Below, piece by piece: positions 6,936 to 15,042 of a DNA stretch of 45,718 nucleotides (within the stretch, counting starts at the first letter, position 1; each line of letters begins with the position of its first letter). The DNA is from Phycisphaerae bacterium (GTDB taxonomy: Bacteria > Planctomycetota > Phycisphaerae > Phycisphaerales > SM1A02). Under the pieces are notes generated by a model. It saw only the letters and a list, made by a program, of their open reading frames with translations, was not told the DNA's origin and made no database searches. The position numbers and the translations under genes were made by a program. Location of the stretch: assembly GCA_016845245.1 (NCBI GenBank), contig JAERSY010000006.1, positions 1-45,718 of the forward strand. Direction: 5' to 3'.

Positions 6936-8287
6936 GATGCACTGCCTCCAAGTGGATGAGGACTGTCAATGATTTCATCTTGAGCAAGTAAGAGTTCAAG
7001 TTGACGCACCATTTCCTTCCCAAGAACGTGTTCAATCATGTCTGCATCTCTGTCAACGTGAGAAGGTGCAATGTCTGCATAGTTGATGAGATAGACTTCC
7101 CACAAACGGTGGTTGCGGACCATTCGCTTTGACTCCGAGTTACCTAACTCAGTAAACCGCACCATAGAATTGCCCGTTCTATTGAGAAAGCCAAGTTGTT
7201 GAGCGCGTTTCACGATGGCGTTCACTTGAGATAGGGACCATGAGCGTTTCGCTAGGATTTCGTGCATCGGAATGTCTTCTGATTCTCGCTCTTCAACAAG
7301 TTCAAACATTGCGCGAAGGAGGTGTTGCAGCTCAATCTTGCGATTAAGCCGAACGCGTTGCACTTGTCGTTTCAACACCCCGCTGTCCGTACCAAACACC
7401 AAACTCAACAAGAACCAAAAGCCACAAATCATGACGATGATTGGCCCTGTTGGGACTCGTGGAATAACTGCACTCACAACTGCACCAAGCCAACCACTAA
7501 GGAGCCCGATGATTGCAGCTGAAATTAACATTCGTTTAACAGAGCTCGTCCAGAACCTTGAGGATGCTGCCGGAATAATGAGTAGTGCAACAGCAAGCAC
7601 AAGCCCAACGGTTTGAAGGGCGATGACTGTCACTATTGCAACAAGCAGCATCAAAACTGTGTCGAGTAGTAAGATTGGCCACCCTTGTGATGACCCAAAT
7701 GAAGCATCAAAACATAGAACGGAGAACTCTTTAAACAAAAGTCCGGTGCTGATTGCAACAAAAAGCGCAAGCCCCACCATCATATATGTGTCGCTTGCAA
7801 TCATCGATGCGGCTTTGCCAAAGATGAAACCTGACAACCCTGCCGAGTTGCCGCTTGGTAAATCTGTTGCCAGTCGAAGCAGACAGATTCCAAGTCCAAA
7901 AAGCACACTAAGCACAATGCCGATTGCAGCATCATCTTTGAGGCGAGTCGTTGAGCGAATTGCAATGATGAGTAACACCCCAATGCAACCGAACACAAAT
8001 GCGCCCGTGAGCAAACCCGCAAGTGATTTTCCATCACCCCCCATTGCAACCATACACATAAATGCAATCACGATGCCAGGAAGTGTTGCGTGACTTAGTG
8101 CATCTGCTGTCAATGCTCGTTTCCTGAGCACAAGAAATGTACCGATTAATCCAGATGCAAGGCCGAGCGCCATCACCCCAAGAACGACAACCCTCGTGTT
8201 GTACTCCTCAAGGAGGAGCACACGTAACAATTCATCCCATGTAGGCAAGGTGATTCGCACATCTGAGAGCGTGTGCGTTGCAATCAA
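6932..8287 (-). CDS. Metal ABC importer permease fused to a C-terminal DtxR-like domain (first permease)
   Basis: A 451-residue protein: permease domain about 30-300 (GTFLVLRKRALTADALSHAT, 49-68) followed by a DtxR-like domain 317-451. The latter begins with HLLRAMFELVEE, continues with a helix-turn-helix (IPMHEILAKRSWSLSQVNAI, 339-358), a wing ending FTELG, and a metal-binding region HRLWEVYL (393-400) and ADMIEHVLG (415-423). H393, E397, E419 and H420 match DtxR H79, E83, E105 and H106; D416 takes the C102 place, and H410 lies two residues before the H98 position. The start is TTG at 8287, overlapping the ATPase stop as TTGA, which indicates translational coupling. Function: import of a divalent metal, probably Mn2+ or Fe2+, across the inner membrane; the fused domain implies cytoplasmic metal sensing or a releasable repressor. 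Confidence 0.9.
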   Translation of the reverse strand: MIATHTLSDVRITLPTWDELLRVLLLEEYNTRVVVLGVMALGLASGLIGTFLVLRKRALTADALSHATLPGIVIAFMCMVAMGGDGKSLAGLLTGAFVFGCIGVLLIIAIRSTTRLKDDAAIGIVLSVLFGLGICLLRLATDLPSGNSAGLSGFIFGKAASMIASDTYMMVGLALFVAISTGLLFKEFSVLCFDASFGSSQGWPILLLDTVLMLLVAIVTVIALQTVGLVLAVALLIIPAASSRFWTSSVKRMLISAAIIGLLSGWLGAVVSAVIPRVPTGPIIVMICGFWFLLSLVFGTDSGVLKRQVQRVRLNRKIELQHLLRAMFELVEERESEDIPMHEILAKRSWSLSQVNAIVKRAQQLGFLNRTGNSMVRFTELGNSESKRMVRNHRLWEVYLINYADIAPSHVDRDADMIEHVLGKEMVRQLELLLAQDEIIDSPHPLGGSAS

Positions 8288-9114
8288 TGTGAATTCCCTT
8301 GCCTAGCAAATCGCTCAGCAGCTTCTGAAAGCAAGGTAAGCCGGCCACCATACGTCTTTCTCAAGTTATCTTCGGTAAAGACATCCGCTACGTCACCGTG
8401 CGCAACAACTCGCATGTTGAGCATAATGACGTAATCGAAATACTCAGGAACTGTTTGCAAGTCATGATGCACGACGACGACTGTCTTTCCCGCTTGTTTG
8501 AGCTCGTTGAGCACTTCTACGATTGCACGCTCAGTCGCTGCATCGACGCTCGCAAAGGGCTCATCCATGAAACAAATGGGGGCATTTTGAGCGAGCGCGC
8601 GAGCTAGAAAGACTCGTTGTTGCTGCCCGCCAGACAATTGACTGATTTGCCTGTGCGCATACGCTTCCATTCCAACTCGTTCAAGCGCTTCCATCGCAAC
8701 TTGCTTGTCCTTCTTCCGAACAGGCAAGCACCACCCAATCTTGCTGTACCGCCCCATCGTCACTACACCGATCGCATCGATAGGGAAATCCCAATCGACT
8801 GTTTCTCGTTGCGGCACATAAGAAACCATGTGCCGTTGCGCTTTAAAGGGCTTGCCATAAAATCGAACGAGTCCACTCGCTTTTGGGACTAAGTCCATGG
8901 CTGCCTTAATGAGCGTACTTTTCCCCGCGCCGTTTGGGCCAACAATTGTGACAAGTTTTCCCTCTGGAATATCTAAATCAACATCCCACAAGACCGGTTT
9001 ACGTTGATACGCAACCGTCATGTCATGAATTGAAACAGGCGCAGTGAGCGAATGCTCACTGTGCCTGACATTCTGCTTTTTAATGTTCGACATGGGCGAA
9101 ACTGAGTTTCCCAT
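8284..9114 (-). CDS. Metal ABC importer ATPase subunit
   Basis: A 276-residue ABC ATPase that powers the importer. Walker A is GPNGAGKST (about 59-67), the Q-loop is in VPQRETVDWDFP, the signature is LSGGQQQR, Walker B is ICFMDEPFA and the switch histidine is in VVHHDLQTV. The QRETVDWDFP segment is typical of the Mn/Zn/Fe (MntB/ZnuC/YtgB) group. The start at 9114 has AAAGGG about 5 bases upstream and overlaps the 3' end of the binding-protein gene by 35 bases; an ATG at 9093 is an alternative without such a site. The first 25 residues are polar and unconserved. Gene order binding protein, ATPase, permease, permease equals ytgABCD of Chlamydia and troABCD of Treponema. Confidence 0.95.
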   Translation of the reverse strand: MGNSVSPMSNIKKQNVRHSEHSLTAPVSIHDMTVAYQRKPVLWDVDLDIPEGKLVTIVGPNGAGKSTLIKAAMDLVPKASGLVRFYGKPFKAQRHMVSYVPQRETVDWDFPIDAIGVVTMGRYSKIGWCLPVRKKDKQVAMEALERVGMEAYAHRQISQLSGGQQQRVFLARALAQNAPICFMDEPFASVDAATERAIVEVLNELKQAGKTVVVVHHDLQTVPEYFDYVIMLNMRVVAHGDVADVFTEDNLRKTYGGRLTLLSEAAERFARQGNSH

Positions 9115-10030
9115 TCAGCCCTTTGTCAGGTGCAGTACCACCGAGTGATTGTGCAACTATTGTCGCATTGTGGTCTAGCATCCCAATGTAGGTGCCTTCA
9201 TATGTTCCGCTCGCGCCCATTGCATCTGAGAACAATGTCCCGCCAATCTTGACGTTGTGACCTTTTGCTTTCGCGCCTTCAATAAGCGCCTTAATGTTCC
9301 GATCAGAAACACTCGACTCAACGAATACCGCTTCAATGTTTCTGTCAACAAGAATATCAACAAGCGTGTTGACATCTTCGATGCCTGCTTCAGATTCGGT
9401 CGACAAGCCCTGTACTCCTAGGACTTCAACATCGTACGCGCGACCAAAATAGTTGAATGCATCGTGTGCAGTGACAAGCACACGCTTATCTTTAGGAATC
9501 GAGCTGAGGACTTTTTGAGCGTATGCGTTTAGTTCAACAAGTTCTTCTTGATACGCTTTTGCATTCGCTTTGTACGCTTCGCAGTTTTCAGGGTCTTGTT
9601 CACAAAACGCTTCTGTGATTGCATCAACCGCTTTTGACCAAGCAGCCACATCGTTCCACACATGTGGGTCCCAGTGTCCTTCGAACTCTTCTGGTTCAAG
9701 AAGATACTTTTCGTCGAGCAGTTCAGTCACTGGGTAAACCACTTTACCCATTCGAGACGCTTTAAAGAAGGTATCAACCATTCGACCCTCAAGCATGAGC
9801 CCGCTGTAAAAAATAATGTCTGCTCCGAGAATGACTTTGGCATCAGCAGCAGTCGGCTTGTAAAGATGAGGGTCAACGCCCTCGCCCATGAGTGCAGTGA
9901 CGTTTGCATGGTCACCTGCAACTTGTTTAGTGATGTCTGCAACCATTGCTGTTGTTGTCACCACTTCCAGTGGCTCTTTCACCATGCCAACAGCACACAA
10001 AACAGTTAAAATAGGCGTTAAAAGTATCAT
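9080..10030 (-). CDS. Periplasmic metal-binding protein of the importer (TroA/MntC/YtgA type)
   Basis: A 316-residue cluster A-I substrate-binding protein with an N-terminal signal sequence (MILLTPILTVLCAVGMV). Four metal ligands are visible: H55 (VDPHLYKP), H123 (DPHVW), H189 (TAHDAF) and D269 (LFSDAMG). Their spacing closely follows TroA H68, H133, H199 and D279. An all-His/Asp set without a His-rich loop favours manganese (or iron or zinc as in TroA) over the classic ZnuA pattern. The ATG at 10030 is chosen because AGGAG lies 5 bases upstream; the in-frame TTG at 10054 lies inside the inverted repeat. It is the first gene of a five-gene minus-strand run and is divergent from the DtxR-type regulator. 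Confidence 0.95.
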   Translation of the reverse strand: MILLTPILTVLCAVGMVKEPLEVVTTTAMVADITKQVAGDHANVTALMGEGVDPHLYKPTAADAKVILGADIIFYSGLMLEGRMVDTFFKASRMGKVVYPVTELLDEKYLLEPEEFEGHWDPHVWNDVAAWSKAVDAITEAFCEQDPENCEAYKANAKAYQEELVELNAYAQKVLSSIPKDKRVLVTAHDAFNYFGRAYDVEVLGVQGLSTESEAGIEDVNTLVDILVDRNIEAVFVESSVSDRNIKALIEGAKAKGHNVKIGGTLFSDAMGASGTYEGTYIGMLDHNATIVAQSLGGTAPDKGLNGKLSFAHVEH

Positions 10031-10039
10031 AATCACTCC

Positions 10040-10057
10040 TTTTTGATTAGTCAAAAA
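10040..10057. promoter_or_regulatory. Perfect inverted repeat, predicted operator for the divergent DtxR-type regulator
   Basis: TTTTTGA-TTAG-TCAAAAA is an exact inverted repeat with 7-bp arms and a 4-base centre. It lies between the predicted -10 element and the ribosome-binding site of the metal importer operon, covering the expected transcription start. DtxR/MntR-family proteins bind AT-rich palindromes of about this size. That this particular protein binds it is inference. Confidence 0.6.
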
Positions 10058-10085
10058 TTATACTTCATGTTATCTTATGACGCAA
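10057..10085 (-). promoter_or_regulatory. Predicted sigma-70 promoter of the metal importer operon
   Basis: On the minus strand, a perfect TATAAT (10062 down to 10057) is preceded after exactly 17 bases by TTGCGT (10085 down to 10080), which matches TTGACA at the first three positions. The start of transcription would fall near 10050, inside the inverted repeat, and the AGGAG site of the binding-protein gene follows at 10040-10036. The -35 hexamer lies over the first codons of the divergent regulator, so the two promoters are interlocked. Confidence 0.55.
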
Positions 10086-10748
10086 CTGATGCTTACAAGT
10101 ACCGTTGAAAATTATTTGAAAGCCCTTCTGAAACTCAGCAATCAAGGCGAGAACCGAGTTTCTACGGGCGATTTGGCGAAGGCACTCCATGTGACGCCGG
10201 GCTCAGCAACGTCAATGATTAAGACGCTTGCTGAAGCAGGTCTTGCACACCACAAACCACATTATGGCGTCCTTCTGACTGAAAAAGGTCACATCCTTGC
10301 AGTCCACGTCGTTCGAAGACACCGCATCATCGAACTTTTTCTAGTGAACGTCCTTGAAATGGAGTGGGATGAAGTTCACGCCGAAGCCGAACAACTTGAA
10401 CACGTCGTTTCGGATGAAGTGATTACTCGAATGGATAAGCTTCTTGGCTACCCAACACTCGACCCGCACGGCGATCCGATTCCGACCGCCGATGGCATGT
10501 TCATCGAACGCCCCCTCCATCCTTTATCACAATGCGAAGCAGGTCAACGTGTTCAAGTTGCGAGAATCTCAGACCAAAATAGTTCCTTTCTCAAGTTCGC
10601 TGAGTCACACGGCTTAACGCTTGGTGCTACGATTGAAGTTCAGAGGAGAAATGAACATGCAGAGTCAATCACACTTCAGTCTAATGAAGAAGAAATCACG
10701 CTCGGCTTTACTGCAGCAAATCGCATTGAAGTTGAATTCGTTAAGTAA
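10077..10748 (+). CDS. mntR: DtxR/MntR-family metal-dependent transcriptional regulator
   Basis: A 223-residue full-length DtxR-family repressor. Residues 8-75 form the winged helix (STVENYLKALLKL, then GDLAKALHVTPGSATSMIK as helix-turn-helix, and LTEKG). Residues 80-135 form the metal-binding and dimerisation domain: H82 and E86 in RHRIIELFL, H101, E105, E108 and H109 in VHAEAEQLEHV, then DPHGDPIP. E105 stands where DtxR has C102, as in manganese-sensing MntR. Residues about 155-223 form an SH3/FeoA-like third domain, which B. subtilis MntR lacks. It is transcribed away from the importer genes with 46 bases between starts, so it most likely represses them when metal is plentiful. It resembles the DtxR-like tails fused to both permeases. 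Confidence 0.93.
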   Translation: MTQLMLTSTVENYLKALLKLSNQGENRVSTGDLAKALHVTPGSATSMIKTLAEAGLAHHKPHYGVLLTEKGHILAVHVVRRHRIIELFLVNVLEMEWDEVHAEAEQLEHVVSDEVITRMDKLLGYPTLDPHGDPIPTADGMFIERPLHPLSQCEAGQRVQVARISDQNSSFLKFAESHGLTLGATIEVQRRNEHAESITLQSNEEEITLGFTAANRIEVEFVK

Positions 10749-11628
10749 AACGTGTTTCATTCTTGTTCTTTGTGTAGCAAGTTGTAAAAGCAACCAGTCA
10801 TCCCAACCCTTGATTTCGCAAGCTGAGATGCTTGAAGACATCACATGGCTTTCATCAGACGAAATGAATGGGCGGCACTTTCTTTCTCTAGAAGCGAAGA
10901 AAGCGGCGAAGTTCATTGCAGATGAATGGAAAGCAAGCGGCTTTGTGCCACTCCCATCATTTGACTCGATGTACATTCCAATCGGGATACCCAACGCCGC
11001 TCCAAACGTTGCAGCTATGTGGGAAGGAAAAGAAAAATCATACGTGATTGTGATGGCGCACTACGACCACTTGAAACCAAAACGGGAAGGCGAGGACCGA
11101 ATCTTTAATGGGGCGGATGACAACGCTTCTGGAACGGCCGCCTTGATTGCAATTGCAAAAGCGATTCATACACTTAAGCCACACCTCACCTCTTCAATAG
11201 TGCTTCTTGCTACGTCTGCTGAAGAAGCAGGACTTGTTGGCGCTACGCACTTTGCGAATGAAGAATGCCTGCCGATGCACCGCATCAAAGCAGTCATCAA
11301 TCTCGACATGATTAGTCGTGGTGATCCAAACACGATTTTCCTTGAGGGCTCACCCGACGCGCCTTCAATTTCAGTTGCGCTGCAGAATGCGAACAAGGAA
11401 GTTGGACTGACGATTGTTCGGGACAAACATCCAGACTGGATGTATCGCGGTGACCAACGTCCGTTCTGGCAAGCAGGCATTCCCTCAGTCTTTTTAAGTG
11501 TTGAAGACCACGAGGATTACCACATGGTGACTGATGAGGTTGACCGCATCATTCCTGAACTTGCTGCAAAAACTGCAGAAATAACCCTTCATGCTGCTAT
11601 TGAACTTGCGGGTCCTCGTGTACCCTAA
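10657..11628 (+). CDS. M28-family zinc aminopeptidase lipoprotein
   Basis: A metallopeptidase of the M28 family, predicted to be lipid-anchored. Zinc ligands and catalytic residues are visible in order: H and D in VMAHYDHL, D in GADDNASGTAAL, the base E and ligand E in SAEEAGLVGA, D in INLDMISRG, and H in EDYHMVTDE. A lipobox LCVASC lies near the N-terminus. The start is uncertain because it lies inside the regulator gene: ATG 10657 has AGGAG 8 bases upstream but gives a long basic leader before the hydrophobic core; ATG 10684 and TTG 10732 also fit, and TTG 10732 gives the most normal lipoprotein signal length. It overlaps the regulator by 17 to 92 bases in another frame, depending on the start. 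Substrate probably N-terminal amino acids of peptides outside the cytoplasm. Confidence 0.85.
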   Translation: MQSQSHFSLMKKKSRSALLQQIALKLNSLSKTCFILVLCVASCKSNQSSQPLISQAEMLEDITWLSSDEMNGRHFLSLEAKKAAKFIADEWKASGFVPLPSFDSMYIPIGIPNAAPNVAAMWEGKEKSYVIVMAHYDHLKPKREGEDRIFNGADDNASGTAALIAIAKAIHTLKPHLTSSIVLLATSAEEAGLVGATHFANEECLPMHRIKAVINLDMISRGDPNTIFLEGSPDAPSISVALQNANKEVGLTIVRDKHPDWMYRGDQRPFWQAGIPSVFLSVEDHEDYHMVTDEVDRIIPELAAKTAEITLHAAIELAGPRVP

Positions 11629-11635
11629 AGGGTCT

Positions 11636-12592
11636 ATGAAAGCCCAATGGCTCATGTTCACGACGCTTGCATTCCTTGCAAGTTGTAGCGATACAGAAGA
11701 AAAACAACAAACGGCTCAAAAGACCGAACAAAAAGTTGTTCATGCAGGTTACGACACGTACATGATGTACTGCGCGCAGTGCCATGGTGTTACGGGTGAT
11801 GGCACAGCGACAATTGAAATCGACAGACCCGCTCGCAGTTTCATTGACGGCGGCTTCTCTTTCGGAAACACCGTGCATGCGATTTCAAAAACAACGGCAT
11901 CAGGCATTCCAGGAACACCAATGCCGCCATTTGCCGAGTTGCTTACAGATGAAGAGATTCTGAATGTCGCTGAGTACGTCCGCACATTTGCTGACGTACT
12001 TCCTGAGGCAACACTTGATGAAACTGAAATGGTCGTTGAGAACCGCCCAGTGATTGCGAGGGGACTTCTTCCTTCGCTTGGGAACGATTTAGAAACACAT
12101 CCAAGAGGTGTCATGATTGGAAACCCTGACAGGTTTTCATATGAATATGATGCAGAACCGGTGCGACTCCTCGCCATCCGGCAAGGCAACTTTCTGAGAA
12201 GAGCCGATTGGGGAAATCGAGGCGGTTCAGCCCTTGAACTTCTTGGACAGATAGTGACAACGGTCGAACAAGGAAATCCAAACCCGTTGTTTTACACTTC
12301 GGATGGCACGCCCCTCCGCACGCAACTCACAGCAACAAACACAAGTGGTCGGCTCGGCACAATCTCGTACGCATTAATGACGGAAGACGGGGAAAAAGTT
12401 GGCAGTGTCACCGAGTATTGCCAGCCAACAACTGGCGTGCGTACACTCATCGAGCAGCACTTTGAAATTGCAGTGAAAGACGCAATCACAATTCAACCAA
12501 ATGAAGGTGCGATTCTCGTCGGTGCAACTGAATTGCCTAGAGGACGTCACACCTTCAAAATCATTCACGCAGGTGTTGGGGGTGACTCATGA
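11636..12592 (+). CDS. Mono-heme cytochrome c lipoprotein
   Basis: A 318-residue lipoprotein: signal peptide ending LAFLASC (lipidated C17), then a class I cytochrome c domain with heme motif CAQCH (46-50) and a likely axial methionine in GTPMPPFAELLTDEEI. The remaining 200 residues are not a cytochrome: a region near 150-220 (NPDRFSYEYDAEPVRLLAI) resembles the beta-rich partner domains found beside sorbosone-dehydrogenase-like proteins. The start at 11636 sits 7 bases after the M28 stop. Its stop overlaps the next gene's start as ATGA. The arrangement suggests it accepts electrons from the large protein encoded next and passes them to the respiratory chain; that is inference. Confidence 0.85.
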   Translation: MKAQWLMFTTLAFLASCSDTEEKQQTAQKTEQKVVHAGYDTYMMYCAQCHGVTGDGTATIEIDRPARSFIDGGFSFGNTVHAISKTTASGIPGTPMPPFAELLTDEEILNVAEYVRTFADVLPEATLDETEMVVENRPVIARGLLPSLGNDLETHPRGVMIGNPDRFSYEYDAEPVRLLAIRQGNFLRRADWGNRGGSALELLGQIVTTVEQGNPNPLFYTSDGTPLRTQLTATNTSGRLGTISYALMTEDGEKVGSVTEYCQPTTGVRTLIEQHFEIAVKDAITIQPNEGAILVGATELPRGRHTFKIIHAGVGGDS

Positions 12593-15042
12593 TGTTGACA
12601 ACATTGTGCGTAAGCGTTCTTCTCGCTGCAAATGAAAGTGACTACTGGCAGGTTGATTTCCTCTCGCCACCAAAAGGAGCTGTGCTTGAAGTTGGTGGCA
12701 TCGGCTTCATGTCAGATGGCGCACTCATCGCAAGCACGCGAAGAGGACAAGTGTGGCGCGTAGACAATCCAAGTGCAGACAATCCAGAAGATGCAACCTT
12801 CACACTCATTTGCGAAGGACTTCACGAAGGACTTGGGCTATCAGTCATAGACGATGACATCTTCGTGCTTCAACGCGGCGAACTTTCAAAGCTCGTTGAC
12901 CTCGATGGCGATTTTGTCATCGATGAGATTCAAACCGTTACCCAAGATTGGGGCATGACTGACAACTATCATGAGTTTGCGTTTGGATTGCCAACAAAAG
13001 CTGATGGCACGATGTACGCCTCGTTCAATTTGGGTTTCTGGAATCCCCACTGGTGGCATGGAAAATCTCGCGCTCCGATGCGGGGCTGGGTCATTGAGAT
13101 TGATAAAGACGGAAATGTAACACCGTTCGCTGGTGGACTCCGTTCACCCGCGGGGCTTGGTCTTCTTGAAGATGGAACTCTGCTGGCAACTGACAATCAA
13201 GGCGACTGGATGCCAGTCTGCCCAATCTTCGCAGTCGAGCGAGGGAAGTTTTATGGTCACCCTGCATCGCTTCGATGGTTTGACGGTCAGCCAGGTGTCG
13301 AGCCAAGTGACACGCAGCCTCCTCAAGTTGAGCGTGAACACCCGCTCTTATGGATTCCCTATAAGTGGTCGCGTTCCACTGGAAACATTATTCAAGACAA
13401 GACTGGTGGGAAGTTCGGTCCATTTGAGAATCAATACTTTGTCGCTGAACTAACCAACGGGCAGATACTTCGAGCGACATTTGAAGAGGTTGATGGTGTG
13501 CGTCAGGGTGCATGCTGGCTTTCAACAAAAGGCATTGGCTCTGCATATCACATCGAGTTTGGACCCGATGGAACACTGTATGCAGGACTCACAAACAGAG
13601 GATGGGGTGGATTATCTCCCGGCCATGGGATTGCACGGATCAAATCGACCGGCAAGACTCCATTTGAAATGGAAAACATTCATCTCATCGAAGATGGCTT
13701 TGAAATCACATTCACGAAACCACTTGATTCGTTCCCAACGATTACAGCTGAAAAATATGATTACAACTGGTGGTGGGAATATGGTTCACCAAGACAACAC
13801 CTTGAAGCACTTAAAGTCAGAAACATCGCACCAAGCAGCGACGGGAAAACGCTTACTGTAAAGTTTGATGGGCTTGAAGCGGGAACATGTGTCGACCTCA
13901 ACATCGAGGGCGCTGAAACTGAAGATGGCGAACAATTGTTGCACAACGAAGTTTCGTACACAATAAATAAACTACCAACTGGTGAAGCGGTTCATGTTGC
14001 GAAGGAAGTTGCACCACCTGTTGAACGAGGTGAACGCGTCGAGGGCTGGCTCTACCTTTCTTGGCTCGATGCATTTGGCATGTGGGACAACAATGGCGTC
14101 TTCTCTTGCAACGCCGACATCAGTCGCGAAGACCCAACAAAGTTTGATACGTACACCGGCAATGGCGCACTCGTTGCCCATGAAGGCAATGGGATGACCA
14201 CAACATTCAATGTTGAAGATTGCACATTTCGCATGAACTTCATGCTCGCTGAAGGCGCAAAAGCAACGGTCGATTTACCGCAGGGCTTGCAACTGTTGTT
14301 GTCAGATTCTGAAAGTGGCTTGACTGGTTCGATTCTTGATAAAGAAAGTAAAACGCTCTACAAACCAAGCCGCAATGCATATGACGGCGCGGGAGTTTGG
14401 CATACCGTTCTTGTTGAATGTTGCAAAGACATCACGCGAGTAAAACGCGTTGAACTTGCCGGCGTTGATGTGCTTTCTGACATTCAATTTACGGGCGTTG
14501 ATGGACTAAGTCCAATCCAAATTACTTCTGTTTCAGGAGACGTTGCGTTTGGAGATGTTCGCATCAAGCAAATTGAGCCGGACTTTGACACCACTGGCTG
14601 GTCGAAGTTGGATATCGGCACAGATTGGACAACTGAGAATGGCGCAAAAGTCTGGATTGAAGATTCAGGCACAATCGTGATTGATGGGGGCATTGGCACT
14701 GCTTCGACCGATGTTCAATTCAACGGCGCAACTGAATTGCAGTTTGATGCAAAAATTCAAGGCATCGGACATTCAACCATTACCTTCGGTGATTTTGCAT
14801 TTGATATCTCAACTCATGGGAATCATCTCACTGGCGGACTTCAGTCCCACCCAGTGACTACGAATCTCATCGACCAAAATGAATGGTGCACGATTCGGGT
14901 GTCAACCCAAGATGGTTTTACGATTTACCTCAATGGGTTCCCCATCATTGAGAGCAATGACCCGATGATTCTTCACGGCAGTAAAGTGACCGTCGATCAC
15001 CGAGATTGCAAAGTTAAGTTAAAACAGTTACTCGTCAAGTGA
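12589..15042 (+). CDS. Large secreted sorbosone-dehydrogenase-like beta-propeller protein
   Basis: An 817-residue protein with a short N-terminal signal peptide (LTTLCVSVLLAANES). Residues about 20-330 form a beta-propeller of the sorbosone/glucose dehydrogenase type seen in PVC bacteria: GGIGFMSDGALIASTRRGQV, GGLRSPAGLGLLEDGTLLAT, GKFYGHPASL and IGSAYHIEFGPDGTLYAG. A middle part contains NWWWEYGSPRQHLEALKV, and about 470-817 hold two beta-sandwich segments of DUF1080/laminin-G character, one ending FGDVRIKQIEP. Such proteins are usually annotated as quinoprotein-type dehydrogenases, but activity has rarely been shown. The start overlaps the cytochrome gene by 4 bases, so the two are made together. 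It converges with the pectate-lyase-fold gene, overlapping 15 bases. Confidence 0.8.
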   Translation: MMLTTLCVSVLLAANESDYWQVDFLSPPKGAVLEVGGIGFMSDGALIASTRRGQVWRVDNPSADNPEDATFTLICEGLHEGLGLSVIDDDIFVLQRGELSKLVDLDGDFVIDEIQTVTQDWGMTDNYHEFAFGLPTKADGTMYASFNLGFWNPHWWHGKSRAPMRGWVIEIDKDGNVTPFAGGLRSPAGLGLLEDGTLLATDNQGDWMPVCPIFAVERGKFYGHPASLRWFDGQPGVEPSDTQPPQVEREHPLLWIPYKWSRSTGNIIQDKTGGKFGPFENQYFVAELTNGQILRATFEEVDGVRQGACWLSTKGIGSAYHIEFGPDGTLYAGLTNRGWGGLSPGHGIARIKSTGKTPFEMENIHLIEDGFEITFTKPLDSFPTITAEKYDYNWWWEYGSPRQHLEALKVRNIAPSSDGKTLTVKFDGLEAGTCVDLNIEGAETEDGEQLLHNEVSYTINKLPTGEAVHVAKEVAPPVERGERVEGWLYLSWLDAFGMWDNNGVFSCNADISREDPTKFDTYTGNGALVAHEGNGMTTTFNVEDCTFRMNFMLAEGAKATVDLPQGLQLLLSDSESGLTGSILDKESKTLYKPSRNAYDGAGVWHTVLVECCKDITRVKRVELAGVDVLSDIQFTGVDGLSPIQITSVSGDVAFGDVRIKQIEPDFDTTGWSKLDIGTDWTTENGAKVWIEDSGTIVIDGGIGTASTDVQFNGATELQFDAKIQGIGHSTITFGDFAFDISTHGNHLTGGLQSHPVTTNLIDQNEWCTIRVSTQDGFTIYLNGFPIIESNDPMILHGSKVTVDHRDCKVKLKQLLVK

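Noticed and set aside
7623-8093. 156-codon open frame on the plus strand inside the first permease
   Set aside because: Low-complexity Ser/Thr/Pro-rich translation antisense to a well-supported membrane protein; typical shadow of hydrophobic codons.
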